Shown here piece after piece: positions 1 through 7,614 of a stretch of DNA of 50,189 nt; within the stretch, counting starts at the first letter, position 1, and each line of letters begins with the position of its first letter. Location: positions 1 to 50,189 of the forward strand of contig NZ_OBMO01000027.1 in the NCBI RefSeq assembly GCF_900217905.1, written 5' to 3'. Under the pieces are notes generated by a model. It was not told where the DNA came from, did no database searches, and was given only the letters and a program-made list of their open reading frames with translations. Origin of the DNA: Alloalcanivorax xenomutans (GTDB lineage: Bacteria; Pseudomonadota; Gammaproteobacteria; Pseudomonadales; Alcanivoracaceae). Position numbers and translations under genes: made by a program.

Positions 1-83
1 TTGCCTGCAAGCGAATCTTTTCGCCAGAAGCCGAATTCGCTTGCAGCGGCCCGCCGCCCGGACAAGCTCCCACAGGGGGCGAA
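1..83. repeat. REP-like palindromic repeat pair
   Basis: Two inverted copies of the window's repeat family. TTGCCTGCAAGCGAAT lies at the start, and GAATTCGCTTGCAG followed by AAGCTCCCACAG lies at 33-75. The core (GTGGGAGCTTGCCTGCAAGCGAA) recurs at about 13.4, 16.2, 23.5, 29.7, 37.4, 47.1 and 50.1 kb. It lies just past the stop codon of the minus-strand gene that ends at 88. The left end is cut by the window edge. Confidence 0.75.
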
Positions 84-87
84 AGGG

Positions 88-648
88 TCAGGAGCTGGCG
101 CGTCGCCGAACCGTCAGCGCCACCATGATCAGCATCCAGCCGTTCAACAGCAATTCGATGGCGATGAACAGTCCGATCACCCAGACACTGGATTCCGGCC
201 ATTCGGAGAAGATCATCCCGGCCAGTACCAAGCCCAGAACACCGGTCAGAGCCGGCAGCCAGGGTGAGACCACCGGGCTCATCTGCCAGGCCAGCAGCAG
301 ACGCAGCAGGCCGGTAAGCACCAAGGCGAGAGCGATCAGTAAAGTCAGGGCGCCGGCGGCTGCTTGCGGCTGCGACACCACGTACAGGCCGAGCAGGGCG
401 TAGAGCAGGCCGATGGCCAGAAACAACAAACTGCGTGGCAGGCCGGAAGCGCGAAACGCCTGCGCGATCTGCAGCACGCCACCGAAAATCAGAATGGCCC
501 CGAACCACAGCACGCCGACCAGGGTGAACAACCCGACGGCACCCAGGCCGAGAGTGCCCAGGACCACGAAAACAATGCCGAGAGTCAGCAGCCCCTTCCA
601 GTGACGGGCCAGTTGCGAGAGCAATACGGATGCCGGATCGGATGTCAT
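88..648 (-). CDS. HdeD/DUF308 family membrane protein
   Basis: This 186-residue protein is almost wholly hydrophobic. It has about six predicted membrane segments arranged as two similar halves, each with the Leu/Gly-rich pattern of DUF308. The family includes E. coli HdeD, an inner-membrane protein tied to acid resistance, but most members have no known biochemical role. The N-terminal 20 residues are polar and the C-terminus ends in a short Arg-rich tail, as expected for a cytoplasmic end. The start is the ATG at 648. It stands alone, with yaeQ upstream on the same strand separated by a terminator-like hairpin. The family assignment rests on hydrophobicity pattern and length, so the exact function is open. 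Confidence 0.7.
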   Translation of the reverse strand: MTSDPASVLLSQLARHWKGLLTLGIVFVVLGTLGLGAVGLFTLVGVLWFGAILIFGGVLQIAQAFRASGLPRSLLFLAIGLLYALLGLYVVSQPQAAAGALTLLIALALVLTGLLRLLLAWQMSPVVSPWLPALTGVLGLVLAGMIFSEWPESSVWVIGLFIAIELLLNGWMLIMVALTVRRRASS

Positions 649-691
649 GAGGCATGTCTCCTTGCCAGACCAGCATTGGATGGCGAATCCG

Positions 692-716
692 AAAGGCCCG
701 CTCCGTGCGGGCCTGT
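692..716 (-). terminator. Hairpin terminator after yaeQ
   Basis: AGGCCCGC (694-701) and GCGGGCCT (707-714) form a perfect 8-bp stem with a five-base loop. Read on the minus strand it follows the yaeQ stop and is followed by TTTC, so it probably ends yaeQ transcription. The T-tract is short. Confidence 0.55.
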
Positions 717-747
717 CATTGATGGTAGCTGCTCTTCGGCATGGCGC

Positions 748-1287
748 CTAGGGATACCATTGCGGCCGGTCGACTTCCACATTGCGGCTGTCATCGCCGA
801 TCCACAACTGCCCGTCCTGGATCATGGCCTGCAGGCGCATACTCCGTTGCGCCAGCCCGGCCAGGGCGGTTTCGCTGTCGGCGGCGACATGACGAACGGT
901 GAGGTTGTCGAAGCGGCGCACCTTGTTGGCCATGCTCTCCCACCACACCCGCGGCGCGCGCGGACCATAGCAATGGACCAGTACCTGCTCCGCCAGGCCG
1001 CAGGCCTTGCGCAGCCGTTTCTCGTCCGGCATGCCCAACTCGATCCACAGCGCCAGGGTGCCGTCCGGATTATGCCGCCACAGGTCCGGCTCCTCGGTGC
1101 TGGAGATGCCACGGGTGAAGGCCAGGTCCTCGTGGGCATGCAGGGCGAACGCCATCAGCCTCAGCATCATACGTGACTCGGTTTCCGAAGGGTGCAGCGC
1201 CAGCGTCAGCTCATGGGTGGCGTAATAGTCGCGATCCATGTCGGAGACGGTGAGTTCGGCTTTGTAGATAGTGGCTTTCAGTGCCAT
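748..1287 (-). CDS. yaeQ: YaeQ family protein
   Basis: The 179-residue protein matches the YaeQ family across its length, from the N-terminal MALKATIYKAELTVSD to the C-terminal pattern ending in RPQWYP. YaeQ proteins have a fold related to PD-(D/E)XK nucleases. E. coli YaeQ was once linked to suppression of rfaH defects, but the molecular role is not established. The ATG at 1287 is preferred over an upstream in-frame start near 1383, because the family always begins with this motif and the extra residues are low-quality sequence overlapping the next gene. It follows the Mn exporter gene by 19 bases on the same strand and may be cotranscribed with it. Confidence 0.85.
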   Translation of the reverse strand: MALKATIYKAELTVSDMDRDYYATHELTLALHPSETESRMMLRLMAFALHAHEDLAFTRGISSTEEPDLWRHNPDGTLALWIELGMPDEKRLRKACGLAEQVLVHCYGPRAPRVWWESMANKVRRFDNLTVRHVAADSETALAGLAQRSMRLQAMIQDGQLWIGDDSRNVEVDRPQWYP

Positions 1288-1306
1288 GACGACTCCAGCA
1301 AGGGGT

Positions 1307-1855
1307 TTACAGCAGCGCCCAGATTCCGAAAACGATGAACAGCACCGCGCTGATACGGTGAGCCCAGCGTTCCAGACGCTCACCGGCGAGGCGATGGGCG
1401 ACCCAGATCACCGGCAAGTTGGCGGCGATCATACCGGCAGTGCTGCCCAACAGCACGGGCCAGAATTCCTGAAAGCGCACCGCCAGCGCCACCGTGGCCA
1501 GTTGTGTCTTGTCGCCGATCTCGGCGATGAAGAACAGCACCAGAGCAGTGAGGAAGGGCCCGAAACGAGGATCCGCCTTGATTTCCTCGTCCTGGTCCGG
1601 AATCAGCATCCACAGCCCCAGGCCAATGAAGCCGATACCGAGGATCCAGCGCAGCCACTGCTCCGGGATATGAGCGCTGAGCCAGTCACCAAACCAGACC
1701 GACAGGCCATGATTGATCAATGTGGCGATGATGACGCCGGCGAGGATCGGCCAGGGCCTGCGAAAGCGGCAGACCAGCGCCAGGGACAACAGCTGCGTTT
1801 TGTCGCCGATTTCCCCCAGGGTAACCAGCAGGGTGGAGGACAGAAAGGCTTCCAT
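1307..1855 (-). CDS. mneA: GDT1/UPF0016 family Mn2+ exporter (MneA-like)
   Basis: This 182-residue membrane protein has two homologous halves, each carrying the family signature E-I-G-D-K-T (residues 15-20 and 112-117) inside a membrane helix, with about six helices in total. The GDT1/TMEM165 family moves Mn2+ or Ca2+ in exchange for protons. Bacterial members such as Vibrio MneA export manganese. The upstream region contains a yybP-ykoY-type Mn2+-sensing riboswitch, which supports the manganese role independently. The ATG at 1855 has GGGGAG eight bases upstream and overlaps, as TGATG, the stop of a possible 30-codon leader. Fold and substrate class are secure. The exact gene symbol is by analogy. 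Confidence 0.85.
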   Translation of the reverse strand: MEAFLSSTLLVTLGEIGDKTQLLSLALVCRFRRPWPILAGVIIATLINHGLSVWFGDWLSAHIPEQWLRWILGIGFIGLGLWMLIPDQDEEIKADPRFGPFLTALVLFFIAEIGDKTQLATVALAVRFQEFWPVLLGSTAGMIAANLPVIWVAHRLAGERLERWAHRISAVLFIVFGIWALL

Positions 1856-1947
1856 CAGCGCGTCTCCCCGTTGTGAACGGCGAGGCGGATGGCGTGGACC
1901 TGCCTGTTCTCAAGGCGCGAACGGCCTCGGGAAGCTGGGTGGGTCAT
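1855..1947 (-). CDS. Possible 30-residue leader peptide coupled to the Mn exporter
   Basis: An ATG at 1947 with GGAG eight bases upstream opens a 30-codon frame (MTHPASRGRSRLENRQ...) whose TGA overlaps the exporter ATG as TGATG. It is Arg- and His-rich and matches no family I recognise. Its ribosome-binding site lies directly beside the GC-rich stem of the riboswitch expression platform, so the switch could act on this frame and reach the exporter by translational coupling. It could also be chance, since the exporter has its own good ribosome-binding site. Confidence 0.35.
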   Translation of the reverse strand: MTHPASRGRSRLENRQVHAIRLAVHNGETR

Positions 1948-1960
1948 GGGTAGGGCTCCG

Positions 1961-2034
1961 GGGGGCGGGACGACAAACACGAGAGACACTGTCCACTCAT
2001 CCCGCCCCCGCGGTCTGCCAGCAGACAATGTCTC
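1961..2034 (-). promoter_or_regulatory. Riboswitch expression platform: two mutually exclusive stems
   Basis: On the minus strand, GAGACATTGTC (2034-2024) can pair with GACAGTGTCTC (1992-1982). A second perfect 10-bp stem, GGGGGCGGGA (2009-2000) with TCCCGCCCCC (1970-1961), crosses it, so both cannot form together. The first stem also uses the 3' strand of riboswitch helix P1. The second ends directly before a ribosome-binding site at about 1956. There is no T-tract, which points to control of translation rather than termination. Confidence 0.55.
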
Positions 2035-2135
2035 AGGTCTCGTCAATCCGAGGACACGGCCACCATGCGCATTGAGGCGCAACTGTGTTGATGACCGTCA
2101 AGGGCGGGGCGCCCAAGCGACTACTCCCCCAAGAC
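2030..2135 (-). promoter_or_regulatory. yybP-ykoY-type manganese riboswitch aptamer
   Basis: Read 5' to 3' on the minus strand, the segment starts GUCUUGGGGGAGUAG, containing the hallmark GGGGAGUAG. It has GGUCAUCAAC in the middle, corresponding to the conserved GUCGUCA-like segment, and ends GACGAGACCUGAGAC, matching the family's 3' end. GUCUUGGG and CCUGAGAC close helix P1 with eight pairs, two of them wobbles. The class senses Mn2+ and commonly precedes mntP, alx and GDT1-family genes. Here the next gene is a GDT1-family exporter. Motif, P1 pairing and gene context agree. A covariance-model search was not possible. Confidence 0.8.
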
Positions 2136-2164
2136 GGCGCTAACCATAGCCGTCTTGGGGGGAG
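2124..2164. terminator. Perfect inverted repeat overlapping the riboswitch 5' end
   Basis: CTCCCCCAAGACGGC (2124-2138) is repeated in inverted form at 2149-2164, giving a stem of about 15 bp with a ten-base loop. It follows the minus-strand DUF2306 gene that ends at 2184, so it may be its terminator, though no T-tract follows on the minus strand. Its distal arm contains the 5' strand of riboswitch P1 and the GGGGAG motif. It would therefore compete with aptamer folding in any transcript started upstream. Confidence 0.5.
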
Positions 2165-2183
2165 CTGGCAATATCCCGGTGGG

Positions 2184-2543
2184 TCAGAACAACCAGCCGC
2201 TGATCAGGCGGCCGGGGGCCAGGGCGCCGAGGCCGGCGCCCACCAGACCCAGATAGGCCCCCACGGTGAATCTCCGGTGCGAGCGGATCCGCCGGTGGCG
2301 CGCGGCCACCACCGCCATCACCAGACAAAACAGGACCCACACCGACAACAGATGGATGGGGCCGAACGAACCGACAAGGGGCAGGAAGCTGTGAATCCAG
2401 AACGACGACAGGGCGGTGGCGGCCATGGCGAGGATCCAGGCCCAGCCCAGGCCCCGGTGGGAGCCGCCGCCCTTGGGGGCCGCCAACTGCACGGCGCCAA
2501 GAAGCAGGGCCACCAGGGCTGAAAGCCAGTGCAACGTGATCAT
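2184..2543 (-). CDS. DUF2306-like small membrane protein
   Basis: This 119-residue protein has four predicted membrane helices. Conserved-looking polar positions lie near the membrane (HRGLGW, GPIHLLS, HRRIRSHRR, GAYLG), a layout typical of DUF2306 membrane proteins of unknown function. The ATG at 2543 is preferred over an upstream start at 2603, because the hydrophobic MITLHWLSALVALL is a natural N-terminus and the longer form would run through the operator. It is divergent from a TetR regulator with a palindromic operator between them, so it is the likely TetR target. The family name is tentative. Confidence 0.6.
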   Translation of the reverse strand: MITLHWLSALVALLLGAVQLAAPKGGGSHRGLGWAWILAMAATALSSFWIHSFLPLVGSFGPIHLLSVWVLFCLVMAVVAARHRRIRSHRRFTVGAYLGLVGAGLGALAPGRLISGWLF

Positions 2544-2571
2544 GCTGTTATCTCCCAGGCAAAAGTATATG

Positions 2572-2605
2572 CTGTGAACATTAGTCTGAAAGGCAAAGTT
2601 CACAG
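2572..2605. promoter_or_regulatory. Palindromic operator for the TetR regulator
   Basis: CTGTGAAC (2572-2579) and GTTCACAG (2598-2605) form a perfect inverted repeat with an 18-base gap. A related half-site, TGTCAACATTGGGT, follows. The site lies between the divergent DUF2306 and TetR genes and is probably bound by the TetR protein to control both. Confidence 0.55.
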
Positions 2606-2626
2606 TGTCAACATTGGGTGTGAAAA

Positions 2627-3214
2627 ATGGAGAGAGGGAGTGCTTACCACCACGGAAATCTGCGCGAAACCTTGATCGAGGAGGGTATTGCGTTGCTAGC
2701 GGAGCGTGCCGACGGCGATATCAGCCTGCGCCAGTTGGCGCGCCGGGTCGGGGTGACCGCCAATGCCACCTATCGCCATTTCGCCAATAAGAACGCGCTC
2801 TTGGCGGCGTTGGCGGCGGAGGGCTTCCGGCGTTTGCAGGAGGGGCAAGGGGAAGCCGTGCGCGGCGCCGACCCCGGCCAGGGATTGCGGGAAGCCGGGC
2901 TGGCCTATCTCCGTTTCGCCTGGCGGCACCCGGCGCTGTTTCGTCTGATGTTTGGCCCCACGCTCAACCGTCAGGGGGATGAAGAACTGACACGGGTGGC
3001 CGCGGCCTCTTTCCGGGCACTGCGTTCCGCCGTGGCCGCGGCGCACGGCCTGGATGAAGAGGCCGCTGGCGTGGAAGGCGCCACGCTGAGGACCTGGGGT
3101 CTGGTGCACGGGCTCAGCCATCTGATGCTGGACGGCCAGTTCGGGTGGCGGGCGGAGTCGCCGCTGGCGGTGGCGGAACAGGCACTGACGGACGCGGTGG
3201 ATGGACCGCTATAA
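2627..3214 (+). CDS. TetR/AcrR family transcriptional regulator
   Basis: The 195-residue protein has an N-terminal helix-turn-helix domain (about residues 12-58, including ISLRQLARRVGVTANATYRHFANKNALLAAL) typical of TetR repressors. A C-terminal ligand domain of the WHG type (TetR_C_33-like) follows, with the pattern WRHPALFRLMFGP. Such proteins usually repress neighbouring or own transcription until a small molecule binds. The start ATG at 2627 is followed at once by SAYHHGNLRETLI, a typical beginning for this subgroup. It faces away from the DUF2306 gene across a palindromic operator. The ligand is unknown. Confidence 0.85.
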   Translation: MERGSAYHHGNLRETLIEEGIALLAERADGDISLRQLARRVGVTANATYRHFANKNALLAALAAEGFRRLQEGQGEAVRGADPGQGLREAGLAYLRFAWRHPALFRLMFGPTLNRQGDEELTRVAAASFRALRSAVAAAHGLDEEAAGVEGATLRTWGLVHGLSHLMLDGQFGWRAESPLAVAEQALTDAVDGPL

Positions 3215-3240
3215 TGGCCGCCCGCTAACCGGAGATACTC

Positions 3241-3447
3241 ATGAGCGACGATCGTTTTCTCGATATCGAAACCAAGCTGGCTTACCAGGAAGATCTGGTG
3301 AATGAGTTGAACCGTATCGTCAGTGGTCAGCAGCGTTCCCTGGATGAGCTGGAAAAGGTGTGCCAGCGTCTGGTGGAGCGGGTGGTGGAACTGAACGAGG
3401 AGGTCACCGCGCTGCGCATCCAGGACGCGCCGCCGCCGCATTATTGA
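3241..3447 (+). CDS. slyX: SlyX family protein
   Basis: This 68-residue acidic protein is nearly all heptad coiled coil (LAYQEDLVNELNRIV, RLVERVVELNEEVTAL) and ends in the typical PPPHY tail of SlyX. The family is widespread in proteobacteria and its function is not established. A TATAAT-like box at 3210-3215, inside the end of the tetR gene, could be a promoter, though its -35 is poor. The ribosome-binding site is CCGGAG before the ATG at 3241. It is convergent with phoR. Confidence 0.9.
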   Translation: MSDDRFLDIETKLAYQEDLVNELNRIVSGQQRSLDELEKVCQRLVERVVELNEEVTALRIQDAPPPHY

Positions 3448-3515
3448 GGCAAGGCATTCGCTGCCCGGGCGGCGCTCCGCTTGGCAGTGAATAGCGAATG
3501 CCTTTGGCCTGGGCG

Positions 3516-4826
3516 CTACTGCGCCAGCGCTGTGGGTTTGCTCACCAGCCGTTCCGGCGGGAAATGGCAGGTAAAGACACTGCCCTTGCCCAATTCGCTG
3601 CGAATCTCCAGCCTTGCTCCGTGACGGATCAGCACGTGCTTGACGATGGCCAGTCCCAAACCGGTACCCCCGGTCTGGGTCACCCGGCTGGTGTCGGGTC
3701 GGTAGAAGCGTTCAGTCAGGCGCGGAATATGTTTCGGATCGATGCCGATACCGTCGTCGGAGACGGAAAAGTGGGCGCCTTTGTCGTCCTGCCACCAGCG
3801 GATCAGGATATGGCCGCCTTCCGGTGTGTACTTCACGGCATTGGTGATCAGGTTGCCGAAGGCGCTTTCCAGCTCCGCCGGGTTGGCCACCAGCCGGGCG
3901 GTTTCCGGTACCTCCAGGACGATCTCGTGATGCTTGTCCGGCGCCAGTGCCAGGGCGCTCTCACGCATACGCTTGAGCATGCCATGCACGGTCACCGCTT
4001 GGTGGGTATTGTCGGTATTGGTGCTTTCCAGCCGCGACAGCAGCAGCAAGTCATGCACCAGGGCTTCCATGCGTTGGGACTGGCTGGCCATCTGCGACAG
4101 CGCCCGGCGTAGCCGGGCCTGCTCCTCCGGCACGGTGTCCTGCAGGGTCTCCAGATAGCCCTTGAGTACGGTCAGCGGCGTTTTCAGCTCATGGCTGACG
4201 TTGGCGACGAAATCCTTGCGCATCTCCTCCAAGTGATGCAGCCGGGTGACATCGCGGGCCAGGATCAACTGGTCACCGACGCCGAACTCGGTGATACGGA
4301 ATTGCAGGATACGGTTGTCGTCCACCGGCCCGGGGATTTCCAGCGGTTCACGAAAGTCGCCGCGGGACAGGTATTCGGTGAAGCGGGGGTGGCGGATCAG
4401 GTTGGTGAGCGGCTGGCCGAGATCCTTTTCCTCGTTCAGGCCCATCAACCGGTGCGCGGCGTGGTTCCAGTATTCCAGGTAGCCGTGGCTGTCGATCAGC
4501 ACCACCGCGTCTTCCAGCGCATTCACCGATTGCTGGGCGCGAAGAATGATGCCCTGCAGGTTCTCCTGAGCGCGCCGCTCCTGCTGAAAAAGGTGTTCCA
4601 ACCGGGTATAGAACTCTCCCCACAGTCCCACGCTGTCCGGCGGTTCGGTGTGTTCCTCGCGGATCAGCCAGGTGTAGAGGGCGAACAGCTGGCGGGTGCT
4701 CCAGACAATGTAGCCGAGCAGACCCACCACCAGCGGCCATATGTTCTGTATCGCCAGGGCCGCGACCAGCGACAGGGCGATAAGAACAATGATGCGGTTT
4801 ACTTCCTTGGCCAGACTGCTTTTCAT
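3516..4826 (-). CDS. phoR: PhoR phosphate-regulon sensor histidine kinase
   Basis: The 436-residue kinase has two membrane helices at residues 10-50, a PAS domain around 95-190, a HisKA dimerisation domain with phospho-acceptor H212 in VANVSHELKTPLT, and a HATPase domain with the N box (NLITNAVKYTPEGG, 325-338) and G box (TGLGLAIVKH). The small periplasmic part and PAS domain are characteristic of PhoR, which reads phosphate status through the Pst/PhoU complex and phosphorylates PhoB. The gene lies 76 bases after phoB on the same strand, so the two form an operon under the Pho box at 5665. All catalytic motifs are intact. Confidence 0.95.
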   Translation of the reverse strand: MKSSLAKEVNRIIVLIALSLVAALAIQNIWPLVVGLLGYIVWSTRQLFALYTWLIREEHTEPPDSVGLWGEFYTRLEHLFQQERRAQENLQGIILRAQQSVNALEDAVVLIDSHGYLEYWNHAAHRLMGLNEEKDLGQPLTNLIRHPRFTEYLSRGDFREPLEIPGPVDDNRILQFRITEFGVGDQLILARDVTRLHHLEEMRKDFVANVSHELKTPLTVLKGYLETLQDTVPEEQARLRRALSQMASQSQRMEALVHDLLLLSRLESTNTDNTHQAVTVHGMLKRMRESALALAPDKHHEIVLEVPETARLVANPAELESAFGNLITNAVKYTPEGGHILIRWWQDDKGAHFSVSDDGIGIDPKHIPRLTERFYRPDTSRVTQTGGTGLGLAIVKHVLIRHGARLEIRSELGKGSVFTCHFPPERLVSKPTALAQ

Positions 4827-4902
4827 TGGCCGTTGCTTCCTCTCGGGGCCGTTGCGGAGGGGGAGGCCCGTTTCGGCCGGTGCGATCCGTATCAGAGGTG
4901 TA

Positions 4903-5607
4903 TCAGGACACCTGGGCGGATTTTACCGAAAAGCGATAACCGGTGCCCCGCACGGTCTGAATGAAACCATCAAAGCCGTGAGGCGCCAAGGCCTTGCGCA
5001 GACGGCGGATGTGCACATCGATGGTACGGTCCTCCACGTACACATTGGCGCCCCAGACCTGATCCAGCAACTGGGTGCGGGAGTAGGCCCGTTCCTGGTG
5101 GCTCATGAAGAACTCGAGCAGACGGTATTCGGTGGGTCCCATGTCCACCGGCACCCCGTGAGCGCTGATGCGGTGGCTGACCGGATCCAGGCACAGACCC
5201 TGGACATCGATTTCCTTTTCACCGGCGGCGGCGGAGGAGCGGCGCAATACCGCGCGGATGCGCGCGATCAGCTCGCGGGTGGAGAACGGCTTGGTGACAT
5301 AATCGTCGGCGCCCACGTCCAATCCCTGGATCTTGTTATCTTCCTCACTTTTGGCGGTGAGCATGATGATTGGCACTTCGCTGGTGTTGTCGTCCCGTTT
5401 CAGGCGACGAGCCAGTTCGATACCGCTTACCGAGGGCAGCATCCAGTCCAGCAAGACCAGGTCCGGCCGTTCGTCAACGATGCGTTCGTGGGCCTGCTGG
5501 GCGCTTTCGGCTTCGAGCACGTCGAAATCGGCCAGTTCGAGAGCCACGGACACCATCTCCCGGATGGCCGGCTCGTCATCGACAATGAGGATGCGATTTT
5601 TTGACAT
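4903..5607 (-). CDS. phoB: PhoB phosphate-regulon response regulator
   Basis: The 234-residue protein has a receiver domain with acidic residues D10/D11, phosphorylation site D54 in LLDWMLP, T84 and K106 (TKPFST). A winged-helix Trans_reg_C domain follows, with PTEYRLLEFF, DRTIDVHIRRLRKAL and the C-terminal VRGTGYRFS. Phosphorylated PhoB activates phosphate-starvation genes, including its own operon, and a matching Pho box lies 58 bases upstream. Length and motif spacing are those of canonical PhoB. phoR follows on the same strand. Confidence 0.96.
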   Translation of the reverse strand: MSKNRILIVDDEPAIREMVSVALELADFDVLEAESAQQAHERIVDERPDLVLLDWMLPSVSGIELARRLKRDDNTSEVPIIMLTAKSEEDNKIQGLDVGADDYVTKPFSTRELIARIRAVLRRSSAAAGEKEIDVQGLCLDPVSHRISAHGVPVDMGPTEYRLLEFFMSHQERAYSRTQLLDQVWGANVYVEDRTIDVHIRRLRKALAPHGFDGFIQTVRGTGYRFSVKSAQVS

Positions 5608-5664
5608 AGTTCGGTCTTCCGCTTTCCCGCCCGGATGTGGGGAGCCTCATTAGATGGCTTTTTT

Positions 5665-5682
5665 ATGACATCTTGATGACAG
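5665..5682 (-). promoter_or_regulatory. Pho box upstream of phoB
   Basis: On the minus strand the sequence reads CTGTCAT-CAAG-ATGTCAT. These are two 7-base PhoB half-sites with a 4-base spacer, one mismatch from the consensus CTGTCAT repeat. It lies 58 bases before the phoB ATG and indicates autoregulation of phoBR. Confidence 0.8.
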
Positions 5683-5743
5683 ATTTGCCAACCTTTTCGC
5701 CGCCGGTCGCGGCATTACGCCGGGCGGCGGCGTTTCCGGGGAG

Positions 5744-6616
5744 TCACAAATATTGCAGAAACAGACCGACGAAAACGCAGGCACCCACCCAATGGTTGTT
5801 AAGAAAGGCGTGGAAACAGGGCCAGCGTTCCCGGTAGCGGATACGCCATTGTTGATGAACGAACAGGACGAGGGCGCCCAGCAGGCCCAGATACCAGGGC
5901 AGGCCGAAGCCCAGGCGCAGCCCCACCAGCACCAGCCCGGCCAGCACCAGACCCTGGAGAATGCCGATGATCACCTTGTCCAGATCCCCGAACAGAATGG
6001 CGGTGCTCTTGATCCCGATCTTGAGGTCATCCTCGCGGTCGCACATGGCGTACTCGGTGTCGTAGGCCACCGTCCACAGCAGGTTGATGATGAACAGCAG
6101 CCAGGCGATCGGCGGCACGCTGGCGGTTTCGGCGCCGAACGCCATGGGAATGGCCCAGCTGAAGGCCGCGCCCAGCACCACCTGAGGCAGATTGGTGAAG
6201 CGTTTGGTGAACGGATAAAGAATGGCCAGCCCCAGTCCACCGAACGCCAGCCAGAAGGTGAAGCGGTTCAGGAACAACACCAGGATCAGGGCGATGAACA
6301 GCAGGCCCACGAATAGGCCCAGAGCCTGTTTGGCGCTCAGGGCGCCGGTGGCCAGCGGGCGGCCCCGGGTGCGCTCCACCGAGCCGTCGAAATTACGGTC
6401 GGCGAAGTCATTGATCACGCAGCCGGCGGCGCGCATCACGAATACCCCGAGCACGAAGATAACAATGTTCTTCAGGCTCGGCGTGCCATCGGCGGCGATC
6501 CACAGCGCCCACAGGGTAGGCCACATCAACAACATGCTGCCGATCGGCCGGTCCAGGCGCATCAACTGAATCCAGGGCCACAGCGAGGGATAACGGTGTT
6601 CCACGAAAGCCAGCAT
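5744..6616 (-). CDS. ubiA: 4-hydroxybenzoate octaprenyltransferase UbiA
   Basis: This 290-residue membrane prenyltransferase attaches the polyprenyl tail to 4-hydroxybenzoate in ubiquinone synthesis. The first Asp-rich motif ([20 protein letters not shown]) and the second ([20 protein letters not shown]) bind Mg2+-diphosphate, and about eight membrane helices surround them. The ATG at 6616 is chosen because AAGGA lies just upstream and [24 protein letters not shown] matches the family start. The longer in-frame extension lies inside ubiC. It follows ubiC by 11 bases, so the two steps are cotranscribed. Confidence 0.95.
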   Translation of the reverse strand: MLAFVEHRYPSLWPWIQLMRLDRPIGSMLLMWPTLWALWIAADGTPSLKNIVIFVLGVFVMRAAGCVINDFADRNFDGSVERTRGRPLATGALSAKQALGLFVGLLFIALILVLFLNRFTFWLAFGGLGLAILYPFTKRFTNLPQVVLGAAFSWAIPMAFGAETASVPPIAWLLFIINLLWTVAYDTEYAMCDREDDLKIGIKSTAILFGDLDKVIIGILQGLVLAGLVLVGLRLGFGLPWYLGLLGALVLFVHQQWRIRYRERWPCFHAFLNNHWVGACVFVGLFLQYL

Positions 6617-6627
6617 GGTTGTTCCTT

Positions 6628-7149
6628 CTATTGTTCCCCCACCAGGGACCAGAGCGCGGGCAGAAAGTACTCCGCCACCAGCAGCGGTCTGCCCCTTTTC
6701 ACGAAACGGGTCTGACGCCCCCAGCACGGCCCTCGGCCGGCCGGCGACAGGCCATAACGGACCCACACCTGATCCCGGTGCGCCTCGGGGTAACGGTATA
6801 ACTCACTGCCCAGCGAACGGCCACCCATATGCGCCAGATTGCGGTTGGCCCAGCGCAGACTGAGCAGCGGCAGGACGCTGCGGGCTTCCACCACCGGAGT
6901 GTCGCACAGCATCAGCGTGACTTCCCGGATCAGCGCGATACGGCGCCCGCTCTGGTGTAACTGCTCGCGTTCGAAAGGCACGGGGACCGTCACCAGGGAG
7001 CGGTTGTGGCGGACGTGAAAAGTGCCGTGGCGGCGCAGGCGGGCGGTGAGGGATCCGGGGTCACCGAGCCAGTCGCGGATGAGCGGTGGTACGGTAAGAC
7101 GATCCAGTGGACGCCATTTCGGGTCGGCGTCCAGAGGTGAATTTGGCAT
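6628..7149 (-). CDS. ubiC: Chorismate lyase UbiC
   Basis: The 173-residue protein converts chorismate to 4-hydroxybenzoate and pyruvate, the first committed step of ubiquinone synthesis, and feeds the UbiA enzyme encoded next. Family features visible are [17 protein letters not shown] near the start, the [17 protein letters not shown] segment, and the C-terminal [12 protein letters not shown], which carries the active-site Glu. The start at 7149 ([12 protein letters not shown]) fits family length. An in-frame upstream start at 7194 gives only Arg-rich filler. It is divergent from the rubredoxin gene. Confidence 0.93.
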   Translation of the reverse strand: MPNSPLDADPKWRPLDRLTVPPLIRDWLGDPGSLTARLRRHGTFHVRHNRSLVTVPVPFEREQLHQSGRRIALIREVTLMLCDTPVVEARSVLPLLSLRWANRNLAHMGGRSLGSELYRYPEAHRDQVWVRYGLSPAGRGPCWGRQTRFVKRGRPLLVAEYFLPALWSLVGEQ

Positions 7150-7396
7150 AGTGTGACACTCCGCTCTCGACCGGCGGCGTGGACTATGGCGCAAGGTGGC
7201 GCGAGGGGCAAGAGAGCGGCACGAATCTGGCAGGGTCGTCGGCCATGGCGGGGCCGGTCATGGTGAGGTCATCGGCCCGGCTGCCATGGTGACATCCGCT
7301 GGTGTCATTGATTTTTCAGGACGGCGTGGCTACGTTAGCGGGCCCCTGGTTTCCGGCCCCTGGCGCTGTCCGGGATATTGATCAACGAGGTATGAC

Positions 7397-7561
7397 ATGA
7401 AGAAATGGGAATGTGTGGTGTGCGGCTTCATCTATGACGAAGCGGAAGGGCTCCCCGAGGAGGGCATCGAGCCCGGCACCAAGTGGGAAGATATCCCCGA
7501 CGACTGGGTATGTCCGGACTGCGGCGTCGGTAAGGAAGATTTCGAGATGGTGGAAATCTGA
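7397..7561 (+). CDS. rubA: Rubredoxin (RubA)
   Basis: This 54-residue protein begins [18 protein letters not shown] and has the two CxxCG/CPxCG knuckles (C6, C9, C39, C42) that bind one iron. It carries electrons from rubredoxin reductase to alkane monooxygenase in hydrocarbon-degrading bacteria. The reductase gene follows 53 bases downstream. It was found by direct translation. An out-of-frame ATG at 7392 hits an immediate stop, so the ATG at 7397 is the start. The stop is the TGA at 7559. No alkB gene is in this window, so the pair probably serves oxygenases encoded elsewhere. Confidence 0.96.
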   Translation: MKKWECVVCGFIYDEAEGLPEEGIEPGTKWEDIPDDWVCPDCGVGKEDFEMVEI

Positions 7562-7614
7562 GCGGCCGCCATTCCCGTCCCTGGCACCACCCTGGCACCA
7601 CATAAGGAGCGCCA

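Noticed and set aside
7570-7605. Sigma54-like TGGCAC motif between rubA and rubB
   Set aside because: Two TGGCAC copies exist as a short direct repeat, but the required TTGC at -12 is missing.
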